Source: Bradyrhizobium retamae
GTDB lineage: Bacteria > Pseudomonadota > Alphaproteobacteria > Rhizobiales > Xanthobacteraceae
Direction: 5' to 3'
Assembly (NCBI RefSeq): GCF_001440415.1
Contig: NZ_LLYA01000013.1
Span: 124,001 to 188,000, forward strand
DNA: 64,000 nucleotides
Shown here: in pieces, positions 44,136-52,526 of the stretch
Layout of the letters: each line of letters starts with the position of its first letter
Numbering within the stretch: position 1 is the first letter of the stretch
Position numbers and translations under genes: made by a program
The notes under the pieces: model-generated
The model's input: the letters and a program-made list of their open reading frames with translations, nothing else
Told to the model about the DNA's origin: nothing
The model's database searches: none

Positions 44136-45317
44136 TCACGGCGCGGTTTGCGCGGCCGGCACCCTGATTTCCCGCGGCAGGATGATCGCCGCCACGATCA
44201 CCAAAAGGCACAGCGCGCCGAATGTCTGCAGCATGGTGACGAAGCCGCCCTTTTCGTAGAGCCACGCCACCAGGCCGACGGAGGCGCCGGCCGCGGTGAA
44301 GCCGACGAAGTAGCGCACCGAATAGGCGCGTGAGCGCCATTCCTCGGTGGTGTACTTGCCGACCATGGCGTCGTTGACGGTGACCTGGCCGAACGCACCC
44401 ATCACGATGCCGATGGAAGCGATGATCAGCGGCAGATTCGACAGCGTCGCCGCAAAATACATGAACGGCGCCAGCAGAAACGACAGCGGCAGCATCACGG
44501 TCTTCAGCGAATAATGGTCGATCAGCTTACCGATGGTGTATTGCGTCATCGCGCCGAACACATAGACGCCGGCCGCGATCACCCCGAGCAGGGCCGGACT
44601 GTTGGTCAGGCCGGCCAGCCGCTCGGCGAACAGTTTCGGCATCGCCACGGTGATGGCGTTGAAGGTCGTGGATATCGCGATCACCACGATCAGAAGCGCC
44701 AAGAATACCCGCCACATGTCTTCTTTCGCAACCCGTGCCTGCGCGGCGGCCTGCCTGGTGCCGGTTCGGTCCTCGTGCACCACCATCAGCGCAAAGGCCA
44801 CGCCGATCAGGATCGTGACGATTCCCGGCGCGATGAAGGCCCAGCGCCAGCCGAGATATTGCCCGATCACGCCAGTGACCAGCGCCGAGGACGCCACGCC
44901 GAGATTGCCCCAGACGCCGTTCAGGCCCATCTCGCGGCCGAGTTTGTCGGCATAGGACACGATCATCGCGGTGCCGACCGGATGATAGATCGAGGCGAAC
45001 AGGCCGATCGCCAGCAGCGCCGCTCCGAGTTGCAGCGGCGTTTGCACGAAGCCGACGGCGATCATCGACGCGCCGATGCCTGAGAAGAAGATCACCATCA
45101 TGTGGCGCCGGCTCCAGCGGTCGCCGAGCCAGCCGGTGACAAGCGAGCCCGCGCCGAAGGCGACGAAGCCCGGGGTGGCGTAAGGCAACAGCTCCGAATA
45201 GGCCATGCCGAGCGCCGGGCCCATGATGATGACGGCGGCGGCAAAGATCAGCATCGAATAATGGTCGATGAAGTGGGCGGCGTTGACGAAAGTGATCACC
45301 CGGCTGGGGCTGTTCAT
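44136..45317 (-). CDS. Major facilitator superfamily transporter
   Basis: A 393-residue membrane transporter of about 12 helices. The A-motif between helices 2 and 3 is present as GSLVTGWLGDRWSRRHMMVIF, and the second half repeats it near residue 270 (TIGKLIDHYSLKTVM). It exports or imports small molecules with protons. A divergent AraC-type regulator gene starts 59 bp away at 45377, so the pair forms a regulator-transporter unit. The substrate is unknown. Confidence 0.9.
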   Translation of the reverse strand: MNSPSRVITFVNAAHFIDHYSMLIFAAAVIIMGPALGMAYSELLPYATPGFVAFGAGSLVTGWLGDRWSRRHMMVIFFSGIGASMIAVGFVQTPLQLGAALLAIGLFASIYHPVGTAMIVSYADKLGREMGLNGVWGNLGVASSALVTGVIGQYLGWRWAFIAPGIVTILIGVAFALMVVHEDRTGTRQAAAQARVAKEDMWRVFLALLIVVIAISTTFNAITVAMPKLFAERLAGLTNSPALLGVIAAGVYVFGAMTQYTIGKLIDHYSLKTVMLPLSFLLAPFMYFAATLSNLPLIIASIGIVMGAFGQVTVNDAMVGKYTTEEWRSRAYSVRYFVGFTAAGASVGLVAWLYEKGGFVTMLQTFGALCLLVIVAAIILPREIRVPAAQTAP

Positions 45318-45376
45318 GGTCGATTCCCGAATCCCGCAATTTTCCGAAATAGGTTATACGGGGTTGTCCTGACGGG

Positions 45377-46186
45377 ATGTCGCCAATGAATATCGCCGAA
45401 AAGCCAATTGCCGCCATTATCGGGCGCCGCATCTCGACCGGCGACGGCATCCACATGATTGCGAACGGCTACCGGAAGGGCGTCCGGCTCGACACCCACG
45501 TGCACCGCGAGGCGCAGCTCGTCTATGCTGCGAAGGGCACCATGCAGGTGACGACGCCAAAGGGCCGCTGGCTGGTGCCGCCGGACCGTGCGGTGTGGGT
45601 GCCCGCGCTATCGGAGCATGCGATCGACGTGCTCGCCGATATCGAGATGCGTACGCTCTATTTCGAACTTGACTGGCTGCAGCGCGAAGTGCGCAGCCAC
45701 AGCCTGGATGCGGAATTCGTGGTGCGGGTGTCGCCGCTCCTGCATCAGACCATTCTGGCGTTGTTCGACGATCGCGGCGACCGCGAGCGAACCGAGCTTC
45801 TGCTGCGACTGGCCATGATGGAGCTCGACCAGGCCGAAGATTCGGCGACCTTTATCCCGCTGCCGCGCGAGCTGCGCTGCCGGCGCGCCGCCGACATCGT
45901 GCTCGCGGACCCAACCGGTGACCATGAGATCGAAACGCTGGCGCGCGAGGTCGGCACCTCGGTGCGGACGCTGTCGCGGCTGTTCTCGTCGGAGACGCAA
46001 TTGAACTTCAAGAGCTGGTGCCAGCGCGCCCGGATTGCAGCGGCGATCGAGAAGCTGTCGACGGATGCCGGCGTCTCCGTCAAGCAGCTTGCCTCGGATT
46101 TGGGCTACGCCAGCGTGCCGGCATTTTCCCATGCTTTCCGGCAGGTTACCGGCAAAACGCCGACGGAATTTGCCGGGAAGGAGTGA
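45377..46186 (+). CDS. AraC-family regulator with N-terminal cupin domain
   Basis: A 269-residue regulator. The N-terminal cupin ligand domain (residues about 30-110, with DTHVHREAQLVYAAKGTMQV) is followed by the two helix-turn-helix units of AraC at the C terminus (IETLAREVGTSVRTLSRLFS and LASDLGYASVPAFSHAFRQV). It likely senses a small ligand and activates the divergent MFS gene 59 bp away. The start at 45377 is uncertain; 45386 (third Met) has a better ribosome binding site (GGGA). Confidence 0.9.
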   Translation: MSPMNIAEKPIAAIIGRRISTGDGIHMIANGYRKGVRLDTHVHREAQLVYAAKGTMQVTTPKGRWLVPPDRAVWVPALSEHAIDVLADIEMRTLYFELDWLQREVRSHSLDAEFVVRVSPLLHQTILALFDDRGDRERTELLLRLAMMELDQAEDSATFIPLPRELRCRRAADIVLADPTGDHEIETLAREVGTSVRTLSRLFSSETQLNFKSWCQRARIAAAIEKLSTDAGVSVKQLASDLGYASVPAFSHAFRQVTGKTPTEFAGKE

Positions 46187-46203
46187 GGCGGTGACATTGT
46201 ATT

Positions 46204-46339
46204 GTCGTCATTGTCAGCGAAGCGGGTAATCCAGTATTCCAGAGGCGGCGATGATCAATCGATAGGCCGCAGCGTACTGGATACCCGCAGGAGCCTGTCA
46301 TCGGGCTCGCCGAAGGCGAGACGCGGTGGCGGGTATGAC
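46204..46339. repeat. Intergenic repeat, family A, copy 2
   Basis: Opposite-orientation copy of the element at 1494-1619. It contains GCGGGTAATCCAGTATTCCA, GCGTACTGGATACCCGC and a closing GCGGGTATGACG. An extra segment (GGGCTCGCCGAAGGCGAGAC) lies in the right arm compared with copy 1. It separates the AraC gene from malonyl-CoA decarboxylase. Confidence 0.75.
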
Positions 46340-46422
46340 GAGCTGGACTTCTTGATTGTGATCGGCACCGACCTAAATCCCATGTAAGATTCCGCAACCC
46401 CCCGCTGGATTCGACCCGCCAC

Positions 46423-47775
46423 ATGGCCAATGCCTTTTTTTCCGATCTTCTCGCGACGATATCAGAACGCGGCCGCACACTGCTGCGGCGGGCCGGACCG
46501 TCCGACGACGGCCAGGACGCTTCGGAGCTGATCGAATTGTGCGAAGCCCTGCTGTCGGGCCGCGGCGAAGCCTCCGGCACCGCGATGGCGCGCGAGGTGC
46601 TCGATCGCTACCACGATCTCGACGCCGCCGGCCGGCTCACCTTCTTCGAAACGCTGGCCCGCAACTTCGGCCCCGACCGCGAGAAGCTGTCGCAGGCGAT
46701 CGAGAGCTGGCGCAGCCAGCCGAACGACAGCGATGCCAGCGACCTTCATTTTGCTTCCGAGCCGCGGCGGCAGGAACTGATCCGCCGGCTCAACCGTGCG
46801 CCCGGCGGTACCAGCGAACTGGTTGCGATGCGCGCCGACCTGCTTTCCCTGATGAAGGGCAACAAGGATCTGGCCGCGCTCGATCGCGACGTGGTGCATT
46901 TGCTGTCTTCTTGGTTCAACAGGGGATTTCTCGTGCTGCGGAGGATAGACTGGTCGACGCCAGCCAATATTCTTGAACAGATCATTCGCTATGAAGCCGT
47001 GCACGAAATCCGCGACTGGAACGATTTGCGCCGCCGCATCGATCCTGTCGACCGGCGTTGCTACGCCTTCTTCCATCCCCAGCTCAACGACGAACCGCTG
47101 ATCTTCGTCGAAGTCGCGCTGACCGAGACGATACCGACCGCGATCGCGCCGCTGCTTGCCGCCGAGCGGCAGCCGGTGCCGATCGAACGCGCGCGCACCG
47201 CCGTGTTCTATTCGATCTCGAATACGCAGAAAGGGCTTGGCGGCATTTCCTTCGGCAGCTTCCTGATCAAACAGGTGGTCGAGGAGTTGCGACGCGAACT
47301 GCCGAAGCTCGACACCTTCATCACGCTGTCGCCGGTGCCGGGCTTCATGCAATGGCTGAAACAGGCCGACGACGTTCCTGTCAGCGACGAGGGGCGGATA
47401 CTGCTCGAAAGCCTCGACAAGCCGGACTGGTTCGAGAATGCCGAACTAACCGCTCAGTTGCGCACCGTGCTGGAGCCGTTGGCCGCGTACTATTTCCTGA
47501 AAGCCCGCACGCCGAAGGGCCGGCTGGTCGATTCGGTGGCCCGCTTCCACATCGGCAACGGCGCACGGCTGGAGAAGATCGACTGGCTCGGCGACCTCTC
47601 GCCCAAGGGCCTGCGGGAATCTGCAGGCATCATGGTCAATTACCTCTACCGGCTCGAGGACATCGAGAAGAACCACGAGGCCTACGCCAACCAGGGCGAG
47701 ATCGCCGCATCAAGTGCGGTGAAGAAACTGTTGAAGACCGAAGGCCGCCGGTTATTGGACATGCGTCTGTCGTAA
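46423..47775 (+). CDS. matA: Malonyl-CoA decarboxylase
   Basis: A 450-residue enzyme that decarboxylates malonyl-CoA to acetyl-CoA, usually paired with malonyl-CoA synthetase MatB to use malonate. The N-terminal helical domain (residues about 1-150) and the catalytic GNAT-like domain follow the family order. The segments YSISNTQKGLGGISFGSFL and TLSPVPGFMQWL are conserved in this family and frame the acyl-CoA pocket; the Ser and a downstream His (FHIGNGARLEKI) are candidate catalytic residues. A GNAT acetyltransferase follows 22 bp downstream and is likely co-transcribed. No matB is in this window. Confidence 0.93.
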   Translation: MANAFFSDLLATISERGRTLLRRAGPSDDGQDASELIELCEALLSGRGEASGTAMAREVLDRYHDLDAAGRLTFFETLARNFGPDREKLSQAIESWRSQPNDSDASDLHFASEPRRQELIRRLNRAPGGTSELVAMRADLLSLMKGNKDLAALDRDVVHLLSSWFNRGFLVLRRIDWSTPANILEQIIRYEAVHEIRDWNDLRRRIDPVDRRCYAFFHPQLNDEPLIFVEVALTETIPTAIAPLLAAERQPVPIERARTAVFYSISNTQKGLGGISFGSFLIKQVVEELRRELPKLDTFITLSPVPGFMQWLKQADDVPVSDEGRILLESLDKPDWFENAELTAQLRTVLEPLAAYYFLKARTPKGRLVDSVARFHIGNGARLEKIDWLGDLSPKGLRESAGIMVNYLYRLEDIEKNHEAYANQGEIAASSAVKKLLKTEGRRLLDMRLS

Positions 47776-47797
47776 GGACGGCGCGGAGCCCTTCGCG

Positions 47798-48229
47798 ATG
47801 ACGGTCATTTGGAGCGACAGCCGCGACGGCGTCGACTGGCAGGAACTCGAAGCGCTCTATCGGGCCGCCCCGCTCGGCAACAAGAATGCAGCCGATCTCG
47901 AGGTGGTGTTCGGCAACAGCATGTTCTGTTGCTTTGCCTGCGACAACGGCCGCCTCGTCGGCGCCGGCCGCGTTCTGGCTGACGGACGGGATTGCGCGTA
48001 TCTTTGCGACGTCGCGGTTTTGCCGAGCCATCAAGGAACAGGTCTCGGAAAACAGCTTATCGAAAGACTGCTCGCCCAATCGCAAGGACACGCGAAGATC
48101 ATCCTTTATGCGGTCGCGGGCCGCGAGCCGTTGTATGCGAAGTTTGGCTTCCTGCGGATGAAGACGGCGATGGCGATCTTCAGGAACAGGCAATCAGCCA
48201 TCGAGAAGGGGTTGTTGTCCGAAAACTAA
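47798..48229 (+). CDS. GNAT-family N-acetyltransferase
   Basis: A 143-residue acetyltransferase with the acetyl-CoA motif A region VLPSHQGTGLGKQLIERLL (R/Q-x2-G-x-G/A) and the preceding YLCDVAVLPS strand. It is downstream of malonyl-CoA decarboxylase by 22 bp. Its TAA stop ends at 48229 and the convergent tarD gene's stop begins at 48230, with no intervening base. Substrate unknown; the operon with malonyl-CoA decarboxylase suggests CoA-linked metabolism but does not prove it. Confidence 0.87.
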   Translation: MTVIWSDSRDGVDWQELEALYRAAPLGNKNAADLEVVFGNSMFCCFACDNGRLVGAGRVLADGRDCAYLCDVAVLPSHQGTGLGKQLIERLLAQSQGHAKIILYAVAGREPLYAKFGFLRMKTAMAIFRNRQSAIEKGLLSEN

Positions 48230-49399
48230 TCAGGCCGCCAGCGCCTTCATTTCCTTGTACAGATCGGACTTCCCTTCAAAACCAATGCCCGGCAAATCCG
48301 GCATGGTGATGTGGCCGTTCTCGACATGGACGCCATCCGGGAAGCCGCCATAAGGCTGGAACAGGTCGGGATAGCTCTCGTTGCCGCCAAGGCCGAGGCC
48401 CGCCGCGATGTTGAGCGACATCTGGTGGCCACCGTGGGGAATGCAGCGGCTGGGCGACCAGCCGTGCGTCTTCAGCACCGCCAGCGTGCGCTGGTATTCG
48501 CACAAGCCATAGGACAGCGCGCAATCGAACTGCAGCCAGTCGCGATCGGGCCGCATGCCCCCATAGCGGATCAGGTTTTTCGCGTCCTGATGGCTGAACA
48601 GGTTTTCGCCGGTCGCCATCGGTGCGGGATAGAATTCGGCCAGTGCCGCCTGCAGCGCGAAATCGAGGGGATCGCCGGCCTCCTCGTACCAGAACAGCGG
48701 ATATTCCCGCAGCATTTTGGCATAGGCAATCGCAGTTTCCAGATCAAAGCGGCCGTTGGCGTCGACGGCGAGCTGGGCGTCCTTGCCGATCTCCTTCAGC
48801 ACGGCCTCGATGCGCTCGCGGTCTTCCACGATCGGAGCGCCGCCGATCTTCATCTTGACGACGTTGTAGCCGCGGTCGAGATAGCCGCGCATTTCGCCGC
48901 GCAGCGCCGACAGATCCTTGCCCGGATAATAGTAACCGCCCGCCGCATAGACGAACACGCGCGGATTGGCCTGCCGGCCATGGCGCTCTGCGAGTAAGCG
49001 AAACAGTGGCTTTCCCGCGATCTTCGCCACCGCGTCCCACACCGCCATGTCGATGGTGCCGACCGCGACCGAGCGCTCGCCATGGCCGCCCGGCTTTTCG
49101 TTCGACATCATCGCCGCCCAGATCTTGTCAGGGTCGAGATTGTCGCCGGACGCATCGAGCAGCGTTTTCGGATCGGCCTCCTTCAGCCGCGGCGCAAAGC
49201 GCTCGCGGATCAGACCGCCCTGCCCATACCGGCCATTGGAATTGAAGCCGTAGCCCACCACGCGCTTGCCGTCGCGCACGGTATCGGTGACGACGGCGAC
49301 GAGGCTCGTCGTCATCTTGGTGAAATCGATATAGGCGTTGCGGATCGGCGAGGAGATCGGCTTTGTGATTTCGCAGACGTCGACAATGCGGACGGACAT
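48230..49399 (-). CDS. tarD: D(-)-tartrate dehydratase
   Basis: A 389-residue enolase-superfamily enzyme dehydrating D-tartrate to oxaloacetate. The residue numbering matches the B. japonicum TarD: Lys182-x-Lys184 (KMK), metal ligands Asp213, Glu239, Glu265 and the general-acid/base His322 (CIPHGGH). The length equals that enzyme. The start at 49399 gives MSVRIVDVCEITKPISS. It is flanked by a convergent GNAT gene and a repeat. No regulator is adjacent. High confidence in the reaction; unusually exact match between residue numbers and a characterised enzyme. Confidence 0.92.
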   Translation of the reverse strand: MSVRIVDVCEITKPISSPIRNAYIDFTKMTTSLVAVVTDTVRDGKRVVGYGFNSNGRYGQGGLIRERFAPRLKEADPKTLLDASGDNLDPDKIWAAMMSNEKPGGHGERSVAVGTIDMAVWDAVAKIAGKPLFRLLAERHGRQANPRVFVYAAGGYYYPGKDLSALRGEMRGYLDRGYNVVKMKIGGAPIVEDRERIEAVLKEIGKDAQLAVDANGRFDLETAIAYAKMLREYPLFWYEEAGDPLDFALQAALAEFYPAPMATGENLFSHQDAKNLIRYGGMRPDRDWLQFDCALSYGLCEYQRTLAVLKTHGWSPSRCIPHGGHQMSLNIAAGLGLGGNESYPDLFQPYGGFPDGVHVENGHITMPDLPGIGFEGKSDLYKEMKALAA

Positions 49400-49452
49400 G
49401 ACTGTGGGCCTTCAGAGAAATGTGTATCGAATAGAGGTTAAGTGGCTCCACC

Positions 49453-49535
49453 GTCATTGCGAGAAGCGAAGCGACGAAGCAATCCATCTTTCCCCGTGCC
49501 GAGGTGTGGATTGCTTCGCTTCGCTCGCAATGACG
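49453..49535. repeat. Intergenic repeat, family D, copy 2
   Basis: Same core as the element at 30688-30797: GCGAAGCGACGAAGCAATCC on the left and TGGATTGCTTCG...CTCGCAATGACG on the right, with a shorter interior. It separates tarD from the DUF3297 gene. Confidence 0.85.
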
Positions 49536-49549
49536 AAGGAGAGATCTCC

Positions 49550-49798
49550 TCAGGACTTCGCCTTGTCGCGGAAATACGGCTCGACCGGGCCGTGCACCTT
49601 GATGGTCAGCGGGTTGCCGTAGCGGTCCTTGGCGTTACCAGCGGTGACGCGCACCCAGCCCTCGCTGATGCAATATTCCTCGACATTGGTTTTCTCGACG
49701 CCCTTGAAGCGAATGCCGACGTCGCGCGCGAGGATCTCGGCATTATAGTACGGGCTGCTCGGATCGACCGAAAGACGGTCGGGGAATTGGTCGCTCAT
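49550..49798 (-). CDS. DUF3297 family protein
   Basis: An 82-residue protein of the DUF3297 family: MSDQFPDRLSVDPSSPYYN then ILARDVGIRFKG and EEYCISEGWVRVTAGNAKDR. The family is of unknown function but is conserved in Proteobacteria. The start at 49798 matches family starts; a GTG at 49819 overlaps the glutathione peroxidase stop (GTGA) and would add seven residues. It is immediately downstream of glutathione peroxidase, likely in the same transcript. Confidence 0.88.
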   Translation of the reverse strand: MSDQFPDRLSVDPSSPYYNAEILARDVGIRFKGVEKTNVEEYCISEGWVRVTAGNAKDRYGNPLTIKVHGPVEPYFRDKAKS

Positions 49799-49815
49799 TG
49801 CTTTATTGGTCTCGT

Positions 49816-50292
49816 TCACAGCAGTGCCTCGATTTCTCTTCTGATTCCCTCGGGTGTCGCGGTTGGGGCGTAGCGCCCGACCACCCTGCCCGAGCGGTCG
49901 ACCAGGAATTTGGTGAAATTCCATTTGATCGACGAACCCAGCAGTCCCGGTTTCGCGTTCTTCAGATGGTCGAACAACGGATGCGCATGTCTGCCGTTGA
50001 CGTCGATCTTGGCGAACATTGGAAACGTTACGTCATACTTGCCTACGCAGAATTGCTCGATCTGCTTGGCGTCGCCCGGTTCCTGCCCGCCGAACTGGTT
50101 GCAGGGAAACCCGAGCACCGCAAAGCCGCGCGGCGCCAGTTCGCGATGCAACTGCTCCAAGCCCTTGTATTGCGGCGTGAACCCGCAGGCGCTGGCGGTA
50201 TTGACGATCAGGAGCACCTGATCCTCGAACCGCTTCAGCGGAATCTCTTCGCCGGTAAGCGACTGCGCCGTAAAATCATAAACGCCTGACAT
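49816..50292 (-). CDS. Glutathione peroxidase family protein
   Basis: A 158-residue thioredoxin-fold peroxidase with a Cys active site (NTASACGFTPQY; no selenocysteine), the Gln of GFPCNQFGGQEPG and the Trp of IKWNFTKFLV, forming the Cys-Gln-Trp triad. It reduces hydroperoxides with thioredoxin or glutathione; Cys-type bacterial members usually prefer thioredoxin. The start at 50292 has GAGAGGG just upstream; the longer open frame to 50367 runs into an intergenic palindrome and is rejected. It is followed by the DUF3297 gene. Confidence 0.92.
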   Translation of the reverse strand: MSGVYDFTAQSLTGEEIPLKRFEDQVLLIVNTASACGFTPQYKGLEQLHRELAPRGFAVLGFPCNQFGGQEPGDAKQIEQFCVGKYDVTFPMFAKIDVNGRHAHPLFDHLKNAKPGLLGSSIKWNFTKFLVDRSGRVVGRYAPTATPEGIRREIEALL

Positions 50293-50312
50293 GGCCCTCT
50301 CGATTGTTACCG

Positions 50313-50361
50313 GAGCATGATCTTGTCCGAAAAATGGTACCCACTTTTCGGGATCATGCTC
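50313..50361. repeat. Rhizobial palindromic repeat, family E
   Basis: GAGCATGATC (50313-50322) and GATCATGCTC (50352-50361) are exact inverted arms around the spacer TTGTCCGAAAAATGGTACCC ACTTTTCGG. I recognise this as a widespread rhizobial intergenic repeat. It falls between glutathione peroxidase and the amidase and inflates the open frame of the former. Confidence 0.8.
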
Positions 50362-50367
50362 TAGCAT

Positions 50368-51759
50368 CTAGCCGACAGGATCGATCGCTGCCGAGGGCGT
50401 TCCGCCGGCTTCCACCGCCTCGCCCGCGGCGAGACAGAGATCTTCGCGATAGCGCCCGGACACCAGTTGCACGCCGACGGGAACACGTCCGACCAACCCG
50501 GTCGAAACCGTTAGCCCAGGCAGGCCCATGAAAGGAATGGCGATCTGCGGCAATTGCGCATGCCAGACGCGCGCAAACGACGCCTCGTCCTTGCGATCGA
50601 GTTGATCAGGGAACGGCAATTCGCCGGATACCGGCATCAGCAGCACGGCATAGTTTTCAAAGAACGCCAGCCATTCGCGCGTCAATGTCGCACGCCGTGT
50701 CAGCGCTTTCGACAGGTCGAAGGGATGCACTTTCGTGCGGTTGCCACGCAGGCACGCCAGCGCGCCGGGATCGCCTTCGCGCTCGGCGGCTTCCAACTGC
50801 GCCTCGTAGCCGTCGCCAAGCCAGAGTTTCGTCTGCAGATCGGCGGCCTCGCGCAGCGGCGGCGTGTCGGCGATTTCCTCGACAATCCAGCCCGCGCGCT
50901 CGAGCCGCTTGCCGGCGTCCGTCACCGCGGCTTTCACGTCAGGTACCGGATCAAGGCCGCCAGGGTTGAGGCACATCGCGACGCGCTTCGGCATTGCCGG
51001 CCCTTCGAGCGGCGCCGGCACCCACCAGGGATCGCGATAATCCTGCGCCGACATCGCAGCCAGCGCGATCCGGATATCGCCGATGGTGCGGGCCAGCGGG
51101 CCTGACACGGCGCTGATCTGCGGCCCGATCGGCCGTTCGGGGAGCGCAGCGTTGAACGCCGCGATGCGTCCCATGGTCGGCCGCAGCCCGTGCACGCCAC
51201 AGGCGTAAGCCGGATAGCGGATCGATCCCGCAATGTCGGTGCCGTGCGCGATATGACCGATGCCGGCTGCGACCGCCGCACCAGCGCCGCCGGACGAGCC
51301 GCCCGGGGTGATGCCGGGGTCACGGGGATTCTTGGTGTCGCCATGGATGAGGTTGGTGGTGAACCAGCGATAGGAGAACGCCGGGCAATTGGTGCGGCCG
51401 AGAATAACCGCGCCGGATTTACGCAAATTGTCGATCACCGGGCTGTTGCTCTTGGCGATCGCGTCGCGCTGCAGCTTCAGCCCGTTGGTGGTGGCAAAAC
51501 CTTGCTGGTCGATATTGACCTTTACCGTAACAGGCACGCCGCCCAGCGGGCCGGCATCCTCGCCGCGCGCGATCGCGGCATCGATGGCGGCAGCCTGAGA
51601 AAGAACGTCCTCGGGCCTGTGGTCGACGACAGCATTGATTTTGGGATTGACCGCGTCGAGCCGCGCCAGCGCCGCGGTCGCCGCCTCTTTCGCCGAGACT
51701 TTTTTCGACCTGATCAGGGAGGCCATTTCCGCAGCCGACAGGCGCCATAGGTCTTGCAT
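50368..51759 (-). CDS. Amidase-signature family amidase
   Basis: A 463-residue amidase that hydrolyses amides to acids and ammonia. The catalytic triad is visible as Lys in VPVTVKVNID, the cis-Ser in PGGSSGGAGAAV and the nucleophilic Ser in TDIAGSIRYPA, all in the amidase signature. The start at 51759 has GGAGTG just upstream. It may act on aryl or aliphatic amides; substrate is not inferable. Neighbours are glutathione peroxidase and the cytochrome of the PQQ island, with no clear operon. Confidence 0.92.
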   Translation of the reverse strand: MQDLWRLSAAEMASLIRSKKVSAKEAATAALARLDAVNPKINAVVDHRPEDVLSQAAAIDAAIARGEDAGPLGGVPVTVKVNIDQQGFATTNGLKLQRDAIAKSNSPVIDNLRKSGAVILGRTNCPAFSYRWFTTNLIHGDTKNPRDPGITPGGSSGGAGAAVAAGIGHIAHGTDIAGSIRYPAYACGVHGLRPTMGRIAAFNAALPERPIGPQISAVSGPLARTIGDIRIALAAMSAQDYRDPWWVPAPLEGPAMPKRVAMCLNPGGLDPVPDVKAAVTDAGKRLERAGWIVEEIADTPPLREAADLQTKLWLGDGYEAQLEAAEREGDPGALACLRGNRTKVHPFDLSKALTRRATLTREWLAFFENYAVLLMPVSGELPFPDQLDRKDEASFARVWHAQLPQIAIPFMGLPGLTVSTGLVGRVPVGVQLVSGRYREDLCLAAGEAVEAGGTPSAAIDPVG

Positions 51760-51830
51760 GCAACACTCCATCCAATTGCCGCCCTTGTAGCGCCGGGCGC
51801 AGGGCAATGCCAGCGGGCCGCCGCCCGGAT

Positions 51831-52403
51831 TTAGCGCATACGGGCGATGTAATGGGCGAGATCGGCGATCTGCTCCGGCGAGATCGGCGCCATCACGTCG
51901 GCCATGCTGGCGTCGTAGCCGTGGCGGCTATTGTCCTTATACTCGGCAAGCGTCTTGGCGAGGTAGTCCTCGCGCTGGTTGGCGATGCGCGGGACGTTTT
52001 CCTTGCCGGAGAGGTCGCCGTTATGGCAGCTATCGCAGCGGTGCTGCCGCACCAGCGCTTGGCCGCGCTGCATCCGCGCAGGATCGCCGTTTTCCGCTGG
52101 CGGCTCAGGCTTCGGCATCTTGGCGATGAAATCCGAGAAAAGGCGGAGATCATCGTCAGTCAGCGCCTTCGTCATCTCGTTCATCGGCTCGAAGACGCGC
52201 AGCTTCTCGCGGAACATGAAAAGCTGGATCAGCGTATAGGGCGCATGCTGCCCGCCAAGCGACGGCGTGTTTTCGGTTTCGGATTGGCCCTTTTCGCCGT
52301 GGCAGGCGAGGCACGGCGCGATGCGTTGTTCAATCGGCTCGGCGAACACGGATGTTGTGATCACGACAAATGCCAGCGCCGTTATTGTTTTATGCATCGT
52401 CAT
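51831..52403 (-). CDS. Di-haem c-type cytochrome (c4-like)
   Basis: A 190-residue periplasmic cytochrome with two haem-binding motifs, CLACH and CDSCH, and matching Met candidates. A signal peptide ([21 protein letters not shown]) targets it to the periplasm. Two-haem cytochromes of this size transfer electrons between dehydrogenases and oxidases. It is 123 bp downstream of the PQQ sugar dehydrogenase on the same strand, so it is the likely electron acceptor of that enzyme. The start is uncertain between 52403 and 52397; 52421 is also in frame. Confidence 0.9.
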   Translation of the reverse strand: MTMHKTITALAFVVITTSVFAEPIEQRIAPCLACHGEKGQSETENTPSLGGQHAPYTLIQLFMFREKLRVFEPMNEMTKALTDDDLRLFSDFIAKMPKPEPPAENGDPARMQRGQALVRQHRCDSCHNGDLSGKENVPRIANQREDYLAKTLAEYKDNSRHGYDASMADVMAPISPEQIADLAHYIARMR

Positions 52404-52526
52404 TCCCGGCACTGTCGTCATTATTTCAGGCGATGCAAAGCATCGAACTAAGGTGCCAATTCGAGATTCCGGGTCTGGTGCTAACGCACCAGCCCGGAAG
52501 ACCAAGTCGAGCGTTCGTCGCTTCTC

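Noticed and set aside
50293..50367. N-terminal extension of glutathione peroxidase
   Set aside because: The added residues are a translation of the family E palindrome, and a good ribosome binding site precedes the shorter start at 50292.
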